Source: Pseudomonas fragi
GTDB taxonomy: Bacteria; Pseudomonadota; Gammaproteobacteria; Pseudomonadales; Pseudomonadaceae
DNA length: 64,000 bases
Direction: 5' to 3'
NCBI RefSeq assembly: GCF_900105835.1
Contig: NZ_LT629783.1
Span: 3,122,501 to 3,186,500 of the forward strand
The notes under the pieces were generated by a model that had not been told where the DNA came from, did not search any database, and saw only the letters and a list, made by a program, of their open reading frames with translations. Positions 10,038-18,269 of the stretch are shown piece by piece (position 1 is the first letter of the stretch; each line of letters starts with the position of its first letter). Position numbers and translations under genes: made by a program.

Positions 10038-10253
10038 ATGGAACGTACACTCAGTTCCGAACTGTTCAGCGAAAGCAACACTGTAAACACCCAGGCTTCC
10101 ATGCCTTTGCGCGTACTGGCCAACCTGGTGTTGTGGCAGCGCCGCATCTCCAGCCGCCATCAACTGGCTCGCCTGGACTCGCGTCTTCTGGCTGATGCCG
10201 GGATTAGCGAAGCACAGCGTTACGAAGAGCTGAGCAAGCCGTTCTGGCGCTGA
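10038..10253 (+). CDS. DUF1127 domain protein
   Basis: A 71-residue protein ending in a DUF1127 (YjiS-like) domain: LWQRRISSRHQLARLDSRLLADAGIS, then an aromatic C-terminus KPFWR. Many DUF1127 proteins are small, Arg-rich and possibly RNA-binding, with links to phosphate or metabolite responses, but no function can be given here. The ATG has GGAAGGA about nine bases upstream. It has its own terminator and carries repeated GTACAGT motifs upstream, suggesting tight transcriptional control. The DUF2388 gene that follows bears the same upstream motif. Confidence 0.85.
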   Translation: MERTLSSELFSESNTVNTQASMPLRVLANLVLWQRRISSRHQLARLDSRLLADAGISEAQRYEELSKPFWR

Positions 10254-10312
10254 TTAGCGCTCGCTGGCCCTGACCACCGGTCCACCGCCAGCAACCCGAA
10301 TTGAAAAAACAG

Positions 10313-10343
10313 AACCCGTCGCGGGTAACCGCTGACGGGTTTT
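10313..10343 (+). terminator. Intrinsic terminator after the DUF1127 gene
   Basis: Stem AACCCGTC / GACGGGTT, 13-base loop, then TTGTCGTTT. The T-run is interrupted, but position and stem fit a terminator. Confidence 0.75.
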
Positions 10344-10380
10344 GTCGTTTATGGCAGCGGGTTTTACCCACTTGCAAAGC

Positions 10381-10424
10381 GACAGGTACAGTTCTAAATT
10401 TACCTAAAACATACAAGTACAGTT
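10381..10424. promoter_or_regulatory. Paired GTACAGTT motifs upstream of the first DUF2388 gene
   Basis: GACAGGTACAGTT (10381-10393) and AAGTACAGTT (10415-10424) are in the same orientation with starts 34 bases apart, close to three helical turns. The first is identical over 13 bases to a motif at 9874-9886 before the DUF1127 gene. They are candidate binding sites for a common regulator that is not encoded next to them. Confidence 0.5.
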
Positions 10425-10554
10425 AAGCAAATACCTGATCCAGAGCATTCTGGCGGTGACAACAGGTAAAACATCCTTTGCCTGATGCCCCCCTGAGCCT
10501 ACTATTCGGCCCATAACCGTCTACTTTCATAAGTTCATGTTCAGGAGTATTACC

Positions 10555-10872
10555 ATGTCCACACTTCGCCTACTTAGTGCAGCGGCTTTGCTGGCCGTTG
10601 CTGCCAGCGCCAACGCCACAAGCTTCATCGCGACCACCGATGGCATCGTGGGCACCCTCAAGGCCACCACAGACCTGACATCGGATGCCACCGGTTCGTT
10701 TCGCGATAACAAGATCGTGCGTGCGGCCCGCGACGACGCAGCCAGCTTCGTGGCCAGCGAAGGCGCCATCCGTGGCGTGAAACTGGAAAGTGCCTTCGAG
10801 GCCATCCGCCAGCAAGCGCCACAGCTGCAGGCAACTGATGCACAACTGGCTCAGGCCATCCTGACGATCTGA
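10555..10872 (+). CDS. Secreted DUF2388 protein, paralogue 1
   Basis: A 105-residue protein with a signal peptide (LRLLSAAALLAVAASANA) and a DUF2388 core: DNKIVRAARDDAASFVAS, then RGVKLESAFEAIRQ and a C-terminal AQAILTI. I chose the ATG with AGGAG eight bases upstream; an in-frame ATG six codons earlier lacks a site. The function of DUF2388 is unknown. It is the first of three tandem paralogues, separated from the second by a REP pair, and probably acts in the periplasm. Confidence 0.85.
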   Translation: MSTLRLLSAAALLAVAASANATSFIATTDGIVGTLKATTDLTSDATGSFRDNKIVRAARDDAASFVASEGAIRGVKLESAFEAIRQQAPQLQATDAQLAQAILTI

Positions 10873-10882
10873 TCGGGGACTC

Positions 10883-10969
10883 TGTGGGAGCGGGCTTGCT
10901 CGCGATTCAGGCGCCCTGGTTTCTCAGGTAAACCGCGCCGATACAATCGCGAGCAAGCCCGCTCCCACA
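10883..10969. repeat. REP pair (inverted, BIME-like) 1
   Basis: Two inverted copies of the Pseudomonas REP core GAGCGGGCTTGCTCGCG, each able to fold alone and together forming a long cruciform, with about 40 variable bases between. The pair sits between the first and second DUF2388 genes and could limit read-through or protect the upstream mRNA 3' end. Confidence 0.9.
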
Positions 10970-11072
10970 AGTACGGTGCCTGCATGAAGAAATTTTTCAG
11001 CAACGCCCCCAAGCTGGCCCTGCCCCGGCCATTACGCTAGCCTTGGCGCTCATTCAAACAGCCTCGAGACCC

Positions 11073-11366
11073 ATGCGTTTTTCCTTATTAGCCCTGCTTG
11101 CACTCTGCTGGACTCAATCAGCCAACGCCTTCGACCTGACCACCCAAAATGTGGTGCTCAGTGGTTACGTCACCAGTAAAGTGACGTCTGCGCCGTTCGA
11201 TCACAAACTCATACGTGCCGCCCGGGATGATGCCGCCGTCTTTATCGCCAGTGATGGCCAGACGAGAGGCGTACAGCTGGAGTCTGCCCTGGGTTATTTG
11301 CGCCAACACTCGCCAAAATTGAATGCCAGCGACCTTGAACTGGCGCAGTCAATTCTCGTCCAATAA
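11073..11366 (+). CDS. Secreted DUF2388 protein, paralogue 2
   Basis: A 97-residue paralogue of the neighbouring DUF2388 proteins. It has a signal peptide (LALLALCWTQSANA) and the shared core DHKLIRAARDDAAVFIAS, RGVQLESALGYLRQ and LAQSILVQ. The ATG was chosen because the signal peptide begins there, though its ribosome site is weak (GAGACCC); an upstream TTG at 11043 is in frame. It is followed 26 bases later by the third paralogue, so the two are probably co-transcribed. Function unknown. Confidence 0.8.
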   Translation: MRFSLLALLALCWTQSANAFDLTTQNVVLSGYVTSKVTSAPFDHKLIRAARDDAAVFIASDGQTRGVQLESALGYLRQHSPKLNASDLELAQSILVQ

Positions 11367-11392
11367 ATACCCGCTTTATCTGGAGAAGTTTC

Positions 11393-11713
11393 ATGCGTAG
11401 CCCCCTGATTGTCGCCACCCTTGGCCTGTTGCTGCTGGCCGATGTGGCTCAGGCACAAACCGTCGTGCAAACCAGTAACATCATCGTGCGTGCTTTTGGC
11501 CGCACCATCGACTTTACGTCCGACACCACCACCTCGATCCGTGACTCCAAAGTCGTGCGCGAAGCCCACGACGACGCCGCCACTTTCGTCGCCAGCCAGG
11601 GCGACATTCGCGGTGTGCAGCTGGAAGCCGCTTTCAGCACCCTGCGCGATCGCGTGCCTGAAGCGCGCAACGCCAGCGATCATGACCTCGCTGAAGCCAT
11701 CCTCGCACTGTGA
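11393..11713 (+). CDS. Secreted DUF2388 protein, paralogue 3
   Basis: A 106-residue paralogue with a signal peptide (LIVATLGLLLLADVAQA), then DSKVVREAHDDAATFVAS, RGVQLEAAFSTLRD and LAEAILAL. GGAGAA lies just upstream of the ATG. Its stop overlaps the GTG start of the DUF4105 gene (GTGA), so translation of the two is probably coupled. That coupling is the best evidence that DUF2388 proteins work with the DUF4105 protein. Function unknown. Confidence 0.85.
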   Translation: MRSPLIVATLGLLLLADVAQAQTVVQTSNIIVRAFGRTIDFTSDTTTSIRDSKVVREAHDDAATFVASQGDIRGVQLEAAFSTLRDRVPEARNASDHDLAEAILAL

Positions 11714-13671
11714 AGCCACTCACGCGCTGGCTTGCCACCTGTGGCCTGCTGCTACTCGCCAGCAGCGCCCAGGCTGCGCTGCATCTGCAACTCAAGACCG
11801 AGGGCCTGAGCCCGGCTGAACAACAGGCCAGCCAAGCCCTGCTTGATGAAGCAATGCAGAGCCTGCCACCGCGTTTTATTGAACAACTGGACCGGCAGAT
11901 TCTGGTGGGCTGGACCGATGACATGCCCGCCAACGCCTACGGCCAGGCGTCGCTGACCTCCGAGCTGGACCTCAACCGCAAGCTGCTGGCCGCACTCACC
12001 GACGGCTCGGCGGCCACCCAACAGACCCACCGCCCCCACGGCACTGTGCGCAGGGAAATGCTCGCCACCGTGCTGCACGAGCTGACGCACATTTATGACC
12101 GCGCCCGCCTCTGGCCCGCCGCCGAACGCACACTGATCCGTCGCTGCGCCCGGCAAAGCAGCAACGCAGGGCTGATTGGCCTGCCCGATCAGTGCCGCGG
12201 GCAGACCGAGCGCCGCTTTACCCTTAGCGATGACCCGCGCCTGCTCGACCTCGCTGGCTGGCAGCAATATGTGGGCCGGCGGGGCGAACGCGAGCAGGAC
12301 AACCACCAGATCGTGCGCAGCCCGGATCTGTACGAAGTCAGCAGCCCCAAGGAATTTGTCGCGGTCAATATGGAGTACTTCCTCCTCGACCCGGCCTACG
12401 CCTGCCGCCGCCCGGCGCTGTATCGCTACTACCAGCAACATTTCGGCTGGGCGCCTGCCGCCAAGGATGAATGCCCCAAGGGCTTTGCCTTCCTCAATGC
12501 CGGCAACGATTTCGCCAAGCAGCCGCTGGGGACCGTGGACCCGGAGCGGGTGTACGCCGTCGACTACCTGCTGGCCGAAGCCAACCAGGAATGGGCCAGC
12601 CGCTGGGGGCACAGCATGTTGCGCCTGGTGATCTGTGCGCCCGGTCGCCCACGCGGGCCAGACTGCCGACTCGACCTGCAGGAGCATCTGGTGTTGTCCT
12701 ACCGGGCGTTCGTCAATGACGTACAACTCTCCAGTTGGGACGGCCTGACCGGCGCCTACCCTTCACGACTGTTTGTATTGCCGCTGGCCCAGGTGATCGA
12801 CGAATACACCAAGACCGAACTGCGCAGCCTGGCGTCGGTGCCGCTCAAGCTCAGCCGAGCGGAAATCGAGGAAGTGGTCGAGCATGCCGCCGAAATGCAC
12901 TGGAGCTATGACGGCAACTACTATTTCATCTCCAATAACTGCGCGGTCGAAACCCTGAAGCTGCTGCGCAGCGGCAGCGACAATGCCCGGCTCAAGGGCC
13001 TGGACAGCATCATGCCCAACGGCCTGCTGGACGTGCTCAAGGCTCGCGGGCTGGCCGATACCAGCGTGCTGGACGATCCCAAGGAAGCGTTGCGCCTGGG
13101 GTATCGCTTTGATTCCTACCGCGACCGTTACCAGGCGATGTTCGACGTGCTCAAGACCCGCTTGCCAATCAAGCAGACCACGGTCGAAGACTGGCTGGCC
13201 CTGGATGCCGTGCAACGCCGGCCGTGGATCGAGCAGGCCGACCTGCGCGCCAGCGCAGCTTTGTTGCTGCTGGAGCAGGCCAGCTTTCGCCGGCAACTGC
13301 TGCTGGCCCAGGACGAGGTCAAACAGAAGTACCTGGGCGCGCGCGCGCTCAAGGATGGCGGCATGGACAAGGCCAACAAGACCCTGCAAGAGATTCTCGC
13401 CAGCAGCGGCTTCCTGAGTCGCCCGGCTGAATTGCTCGGTAGCGGCGGCTACGGCCTGCCGCAAGCCAAGGAATGGGAAATGCTCGAGTCCGAAAGCAGC
13501 CAGCGCCAGCAGCAACTACTGCGCCTGACCACCGACCTGGACAAGGAAGTGCGCAGCCTGCTGGAACCGGCGCGAGCGGCCGAGATTGCCGCTACTGAAG
13601 CCAACGTCAAACAGATCGGTGAACGTTTGCGGGCCATTCACAAGGCCTCGGGTGGGTTGCAGTTGCCTTGA
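11710..13671 (+). CDS. Secreted DUF4105 protein with HExxH and His/Cys motifs
   Basis: A 653-residue exported protein (signal peptide LATCGLLLLASSAQA) starting at a GTG that overlaps the preceding stop. The N-terminal region holds HELTH at 123-127 and a downstream Glu222 in VNMEYFLLD, which together resemble a gluzincin zinc-peptidase site. The middle DUF4105 domain has WGHSMLRL (His301) and SNNCAVETL (Cys411). His before Cys is the order seen in circularly permuted papain/LRAT-like folds. The last 200 residues are helical and Gln/Leu rich. I recall that DUF4105 has been linked to lipoprotein N-acylation (Lnb) in other bacteria; applying that here is inference. Confidence 0.85.
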   Translation: MKPLTRWLATCGLLLLASSAQAALHLQLKTEGLSPAEQQASQALLDEAMQSLPPRFIEQLDRQILVGWTDDMPANAYGQASLTSELDLNRKLLAALTDGSAATQQTHRPHGTVRREMLATVLHELTHIYDRARLWPAAERTLIRRCARQSSNAGLIGLPDQCRGQTERRFTLSDDPRLLDLAGWQQYVGRRGEREQDNHQIVRSPDLYEVSSPKEFVAVNMEYFLLDPAYACRRPALYRYYQQHFGWAPAAKDECPKGFAFLNAGNDFAKQPLGTVDPERVYAVDYLLAEANQEWASRWGHSMLRLVICAPGRPRGPDCRLDLQEHLVLSYRAFVNDVQLSSWDGLTGAYPSRLFVLPLAQVIDEYTKTELRSLASVPLKLSRAEIEEVVEHAAEMHWSYDGNYYFISNNCAVETLKLLRSGSDNARLKGLDSIMPNGLLDVLKARGLADTSVLDDPKEALRLGYRFDSYRDRYQAMFDVLKTRLPIKQTTVEDWLALDAVQRRPWIEQADLRASAALLLLEQASFRRQLLLAQDEVKQKYLGARALKDGGMDKANKTLQEILASSGFLSRPAELLGSGGYGLPQAKEWEMLESESSQRQQQLLRLTTDLDKEVRSLLEPARAAEIAATEANVKQIGERLRAIHKASGGLQLP

Positions 13672-13684
13672 TGCACACATGACC

Positions 13685-13771
13685 TGTGGGAGCGGGCTTG
13701 CTCGCGATGCAGACGGCGCGGTCGCTCGGTCAAACCGCATCGATTCCATCGCGAGCAAGCCCGCTCCCACA
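13685..13771. repeat. REP pair 2
   Basis: An inverted pair of the same 23-base REP core as the other copies, placed between the convergent DUF4105 gene and response regulator gene. It can fold into a large cruciform and may serve as a bidirectional transcript end. Confidence 0.9.
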
Positions 13772-13779
13772 AGAGCAGC

Positions 13780-14670
13780 TCACGCACCCGGCACAAAATG
13801 CTTTTGCGCCGTGCCGTGGGCGATCAGCCGCGACAGGTAATTCATTTTGTCGGCATCCTGGTCGACAAAGCGGAAGGTCAGTTGCAGCCAGGCGCTGTCC
13901 GGTTTTGGCTCGAATGCCACGATGGCATGCAGGTAACCGTTCAATCGCGCCACCTCGGCGCTCTCGCCCTGCTCAAGGTCCAGCACGGCGCTGTCCAGTA
14001 CCTGAGGCAGCACTTCGCCTCGACGCACCACCAGCAGCGCCTCCTTGAGGCTCAATGCCTTGATCACGCACGCCTGGGTGCCGCTGGGCAAACGCAGTTG
14101 CCCCTGGCCACGGCTGGTCAGTGCCGGCGCCGCCGCAGGGGCCGGGCGCGGAGTCGGGGCAACAGGCGCGGGGGCTGCCGCCGTGGCCGTCACGACCTGG
14201 GCCTTGCCGCCGGTCAACGCATTCAGTGAATCATTGCCAAACGCCGAGCTAGCCCGCGCCGGGGTGCTGGCCATCACGGCGCTCAACAATCCCGCCTTGG
14301 TGAACGCCTTCTTCACCTTCGACAGCAACTGCTCATTGGTGAAGGGCTTGCTGACGAAATCCGAAACCCCGGCCTGGATGGCCTGGATCACGTTCTCTTT
14401 GTCACCGCGGCTGGTGACCATGATAAACGGCAGCGTTTTCAGCCGGTATTGCTCACGGCACCAGGTCAACAGCTCAAGACCGGACATCTCCGGCATTTCC
14501 CAGTCGCACAGCACTAGATCGAAGGCTTCACGCGACAGCAAGGCCTGGGCTTTACGGCCGTTGACCGCGTCTTCGATCCTGATGCCCGGGAAGTAGTTAC
14601 GCAGGCAATTTTTAACCAGATCACGAATAAACGACGCGTCATCTACCACCAGCACACTAACCTTGCTCAT
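13780..14670 (-). CDS. Response regulator with C-terminal PilZ-like domain
   Basis: A 296-residue protein. Residues 1-125 are a receiver domain with the acidic pocket Asp10-Asp11, phospho-acceptor Asp56 in LCDWEMPEMSG, and FVSKPF with the conserved lysine. A Pro/Ala linker follows. The C-terminal part (about 185-290, QGQLRLPSGTQACVIKALSLKEALLVV) resembles a PilZ domain, though the usual RxxxR motif is not obvious, so c-di-GMP binding is doubtful. AAGGAG precedes the ATG. It is downstream of phoU across a terminator; no histidine kinase is adjacent. Confidence 0.85.
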   Translation of the reverse strand: MSKVSVLVVDDASFIRDLVKNCLRNYFPGIRIEDAVNGRKAQALLSREAFDLVLCDWEMPEMSGLELLTWCREQYRLKTLPFIMVTSRGDKENVIQAIQAGVSDFVSKPFTNEQLLSKVKKAFTKAGLLSAVMASTPARASSAFGNDSLNALTGGKAQVVTATAAAPAPVAPTPRPAPAAAPALTSRGQGQLRLPSGTQACVIKALSLKEALLVVRRGEVLPQVLDSAVLDLEQGESAEVARLNGYLHAIVAFEPKPDSAWLQLTFRFVDQDADKMNYLSRLIAHGTAQKHFVPGA

Positions 14671-14703
14671 CGACTGCTCCTTGGATATGAACGCCCGAAA
14701 ACC

Positions 14704-14735
14704 AAAACGCCCGGCATTGAGCCGGGCGTTTTTTA
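14704..14735 (-). terminator. Bidirectional intrinsic terminator after phoU
   Basis: Stem ACGCCCGGC / GCCGGGCGT with a five-base loop and flanking A and T runs on both sides, so it can work on either strand. It lies 13 bases after the phoU stop and separates the pst operon from the response regulator gene. Confidence 0.88.
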
Positions 14736-14747
14736 GATCGGGCTGTC

Positions 14748-15509
14748 CTATTTATCGTCAGGCGACGGCGCAACATTAGCGTTATCGCCACCCGTACCCT
14801 GAACTTCTTCGCGCATGCGCTTGAGGCCCATGTGCCGCACGTCCGTGCCGCGCACCAGATAAATCACCAGTTCCGAGATATTGCGGGCGTGGTCGCCGAT
14901 TCGTTCCAGCGAACGCAGTACCCAGATAATGCTCAGCACGCGTGAGATAGAACGCGGATCTTCCATCATGTAAGTGGCCAGTTCGCGCAGCGCGGTCTTG
15001 TACTCGCGGTCGATGATTTTGTCGTATTGCGCCACCGACAGGGCCAGGTCGGCGTCGAAGCGGGCAAACGCATCCAGTGCATCACGCACCATGTTGCGTA
15101 CCTGGTCGCCAATGTGACGCACCTCAACGTAGCCGCGCGGCGCCTCACCCTCTTCGCACAACTGGATGGCCCGGCGGGCGATCTTGGTCGCTTCGTCACC
15201 GATGCGTTCAAGGTCGATCACCGACTTGGAGATGCTGATGATCAAGCGCAGGTCAGAGGCCGCTGGCTGACGACGGGCCAGAATGCGCAGGCATTCCTCG
15301 TCGATATTGCGCTCCATCTGGTTGATCTGCTCATCGATCTCGCGCACCTGTTGCGCCAGCCCCGAGTCAGCCTCGATCAGTGCGGTGACTGCATCGTTGA
15401 CCTGCTTCTCGACCAGGCCGCCCATCGCCAGCAGGTGGCTGCGCACGTCTTCGAGTTCCGCGTTGAACTGCGCGGAAATGTGATGGGTGAGGCCATCCTT
15501 TGAAATCAT
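14748..15509 (-). CDS. phoU: Phosphate-specific transport system accessory protein PhoU
   Basis: A 253-residue two-repeat PhoU protein. Each repeat is a three-helix bundle with the metal-binding signature, seen here as IDLERIGDEATKIA and RSLERIGDHARNISE. PhoU links the PstSCAB transporter to the PhoR sensor and keeps the Pho regulon off when phosphate is plentiful. I chose the ATG with GGAG nine bases upstream; an in-frame start five codons earlier is less likely. It is the last gene of the pst operon, 85 bases after pstB. Confidence 0.96.
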   Translation of the reverse strand: MISKDGLTHHISAQFNAELEDVRSHLLAMGGLVEKQVNDAVTALIEADSGLAQQVREIDEQINQMERNIDEECLRILARRQPAASDLRLIISISKSVIDLERIGDEATKIARRAIQLCEEGEAPRGYVEVRHIGDQVRNMVRDALDAFARFDADLALSVAQYDKIIDREYKTALRELATYMMEDPRSISRVLSIIWVLRSLERIGDHARNISELVIYLVRGTDVRHMGLKRMREEVQGTGGDNANVAPSPDDK

Positions 15510-15594
15510 GGTTCTGCTCCGCAAAAGCTGTGAGCTGCGCGCTGTAAGCGGCCAGCCGAATTATCGTGACATCGAACGGGCAATGCCGCTCAGA

Positions 15595-16428
15595 CTAGCC
15601 ATAGCGCCCGGTGATGTAGTCTTCGGTCTGCTTTTTGGCCGGGTTGGTGAACAGCGTGTCAGTGTCGCCGTACTCGACCATCTTGCCCATGTACATGAAC
15701 GCCGTGTAATCCGAAACCCGGGCCGCCTGTTGCATGTTGTGGGTCACGATGACGATGGTGAACTTGGACTTGAGTTCGTAGATCAGCTCTTCGACTTTCA
15801 GCGTCGAGATCGGGTCGAGTGCCGAGCACGGTTCATCGAGCAGCAACACTTCGGGCTCGACCGCGATGGTACGCGCAATCACCAGACGCTGTTGCTGGCC
15901 GCCGGACAGGCCCAGTGCCGAGTCGTGCAGGCGGTCTTTGACTTCGTCCCACAACGCCGCGCCCTTGAGGGCCCATTCAACCGCTTCGTCGAGCACGCGT
16001 TTTTTGTTGATGCCCTGAATGCGCAGGCCATACACCACGTTTTCGTAGATGGTCTTTGGAAACGGGTTGGGCTTCTGGAACACCATGCCGACGCGACGAC
16101 GCAGCTCGGCCACATCCTCGCCCTTGCGGTAGATGTTGTTGCCGTACAGGTTGATCTCGCCTTCGACGCGGCAGCCGTCCACCAGGTCGTTCATGCGGTT
16201 GAAGGTGCGCAGCAGCGTGGACTTGCCACAGCCGGACGGACCGATAAACGCCGTTACCCGTTGCTTCGGGATATTCAGGCTGACGTCGTACAGTGCCTGT
16301 TTTTCACCGTAGAAAAGATTCAGGCCGGGTACTTCAATGGCCACTTCTTCGTTGGCCAGGTTCAAGCTTTGTTTGGTGCGACCCAAGGCGGACATGTTGA
16401 TGCCGTGGGCTGAGGATTCATGCTGCAT
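15595..16428 (-). CDS. pstB: Phosphate ABC transporter ATP-binding protein
   Basis: A 277-residue ABC ATPase with Walker [10 protein letters not shown] at about 63-71, the signature [14 protein letters not shown], Walker [14 protein letters not shown] and the switch histidine in VTHNMQQA. It drives phosphate import through PstC-PstA. The ATG used here is preceded by GGAG; an ATG four codons upstream overlaps that site. A REP pair separates it from pstA, which may let pstB be expressed at a different level. Confidence 0.97.
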   Translation of the reverse strand: MQHESSAHGINMSALGRTKQSLNLANEEVAIEVPGLNLFYGEKQALYDVSLNIPKQRVTAFIGPSGCGKSTLLRTFNRMNDLVDGCRVEGEINLYGNNIYRKGEDVAELRRRVGMVFQKPNPFPKTIYENVVYGLRIQGINKKRVLDEAVEWALKGAALWDEVKDRLHDSALGLSGGQQQRLVIARTIAVEPEVLLLDEPCSALDPISTLKVEELIYELKSKFTIVIVTHNMQQAARVSDYTAFMYMGKMVEYGDTDTLFTNPAKKQTEDYITGRYG

Positions 16429-16483
16429 GGGTTGCTCCATACGCTAAAAATTCGTTTCGGTTTTTCAGTCACCGGGTTTCTTC

Positions 16484-16570
16484 TGTGGGAGCGGGCTTGC
16501 TCGCGATTCAGGCACCTCGGTTTCACGTTGAAACCTTACCGATACCATCGCGGGCAAGCCCGCTCCCACA
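16484..16570. repeat. REP pair 3, between pstA and pstB
   Basis: An inverted REP pair of the window's common type (the right copy has one change, CGGGCAAG), inside the pst operon. Such structures can stabilise the upstream message or attenuate the downstream genes. Confidence 0.9.
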
Positions 16571-16583
16571 GGTCTTGTGTCTA

Positions 16584-18254
16584 TCAGCTATCCAGCGCCT
16601 TGTACTTCTCGCGCAGGTGGTTACGAATCCATACGGCCGACAGGTTCAGGGTCGCGATCACCAGTACCAGCAGCAGCGCCGTGGCGTATACCAGCGGTCG
16701 GGCCGCTTCGACGTTGGGGCTCTGGAAGCCGACGTCATAAATATGGAAGCCCAGGTGCATGATCTTCTGGTCAAGGTGCAGGTACGGGTAGTTGCCGTCC
16801 AGCGGCAGCGACGGCGCCAGCTTGACCACACCGACCAGCATCAGCGGTGCCACTTCACCCGCAGCACGGGCCACGGCGAGGATCATGCCGGTCATCATGG
16901 CCGGGCTGGCCATCGGCAACACGATTTTCCACAGGGTTTCCGATTTGGTTGCACCCAGCGCCAGCGAGCCTTCGCGCACTGTACGCGGGATCCGCGCCAG
17001 CCCTTCTTCGGTGGCCACAATCACCACCGGCACAGCCAGCAACGCCAGAGTCAGCGAAGCCCACATCAGGCCCGGCGTACCAAAGGTCGGCGCAGGCAAG
17101 GCTTCAGCGAAGAACAGACGGTCAACCGAGCCGCCCAGCACATACACAAAGAAGCCCAGACCAAATACGCCGTACACAATGGCCGGTACACCCGCCAGGT
17201 TGTTCACCGCGATCCGGATAACCCGGGTCAGGGTGTTTTGCTTGGCATATTCACGCAGGTAAACCGCCGCCAGCACGCCAAACGGCGTCACGATCACCGC
17301 CATGATCAGGGTCATCATCACGGTACCGAAAATAGCCGGGAAGATCCCGCCCTCGGTGTTGGCTTCACGCGGGTCCTGGCTCAGGAATTCCCAGATATTG
17401 CTGAAGTACATCGCCAGTTTCTGCCAGCTGTTCATCGCGTTCGGCTGGTAGACCTTGACCACTTTGCCGATGCCGATTTCCAGCTCTTTACCGTTGGCAT
17501 CGCGGGCCGTGAGGCTGTCGCGGTTGAACTGTGCATGCAACTCGCCCAGGCGGTCTTCGATGGCCTTGTAGCGTGCATTCAGCTCGGCGCGCTCGGCTTC
17601 CATGTCGGCCTGTGCCTGCGGCGTCAGCTTGCCTTCCAGTTCCAGCTTGCGACCGTGCAGGCGGATGCGCTCCAGCCCATAGTTGATCGCACCGATATCT
17701 TTCTTCTCAAGCTGGCTCAGTTGCGAGGCCAGGTCATTGACCCGCTTGACCCGCGCTTGCAGCTCCGGCCAGGCCGCAGCGCCTTCTGCCACCACCTTGC
17801 CGTTTTCCTTGACGTTGACCAGGTAGCCGTAGAAGTTGCCCCACTCGCGGCGCTCAATGGCCATCAACTCGGGTGGCGTGCTCTGGTTGGTCAGCCACTC
17901 GCCGACCACCCAGGTAAAGTCATTGCCGTTCAAGTCACGGTTGCCGACCTTGATCAGCTCACGGGTCATGAACTCCGGGCCTTGTTCCGGTACCGGCAGG
18001 CCCGCGCTTTTCAGACGCTCGCGGGGCACTTCTTCCTTTTGCACCACTTCGCCGATGACCAGGTGATTGGCATCACCCGGTACGTTGTATTCAGCGTGGA
18101 TCAGGTCGGCCGGCCAGAAGTGACCCAGGCCACGCACGGCGATCACCGACAGCAGGCCGATGGTCATGATGACGGCGATAGACACTGCACCACCGCTGAT
18201 CCAGACGCCTGGCGCGCCGCTCTTGAACCAGCCTTTGAGGGAATTCTGTTTCAC
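16584..18254 (-). CDS. pstA: Phosphate ABC transporter permease PstA, long form
   Basis: A 556-residue membrane protein. The C-terminal half is an ordinary PstA permease with the EAA-type loop (ARIPRTVREGSLALGATKSETLWKIV read in two parts). A first helix near residues 20-40 is followed by roughly 240 extra residues, probably periplasmic and partly coiled coil (LASQLSQLEKKD; MEAERAELNARYKAIEDRL). E. coli PstA is near 300 residues, so the insertion is large but characteristic of pseudomonads. It starts at GTG with AAGGAAGG upstream and follows pstC by 15 bases. Confidence 0.94.
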   Translation of the reverse strand: MKQNSLKGWFKSGAPGVWISGGAVSIAVIMTIGLLSVIAVRGLGHFWPADLIHAEYNVPGDANHLVIGEVVQKEEVPRERLKSAGLPVPEQGPEFMTRELIKVGNRDLNGNDFTWVVGEWLTNQSTPPELMAIERREWGNFYGYLVNVKENGKVVAEGAAAWPELQARVKRVNDLASQLSQLEKKDIGAINYGLERIRLHGRKLELEGKLTPQAQADMEAERAELNARYKAIEDRLGELHAQFNRDSLTARDANGKELEIGIGKVVKVYQPNAMNSWQKLAMYFSNIWEFLSQDPREANTEGGIFPAIFGTVMMTLIMAVIVTPFGVLAAVYLREYAKQNTLTRVIRIAVNNLAGVPAIVYGVFGLGFFVYVLGGSVDRLFFAEALPAPTFGTPGLMWASLTLALLAVPVVIVATEEGLARIPRTVREGSLALGATKSETLWKIVLPMASPAMMTGMILAVARAAGEVAPLMLVGVVKLAPSLPLDGNYPYLHLDQKIMHLGFHIYDVGFQSPNVEAARPLVYATALLLVLVIATLNLSAVWIRNHLREKYKALDS

Positions 18255-18269
18255 AGACTTCTACCTTCC

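Noticed and set aside
10984..11040. 18-codon reading frame (MKKFFSNAPK...) between the first and second DUF2388 genes
   Set aside because: It looks like the start of a signal peptide but has no ribosome site and stops at once. A frameshifted fragment of the second DUF2388 gene is possible but cannot be shown.
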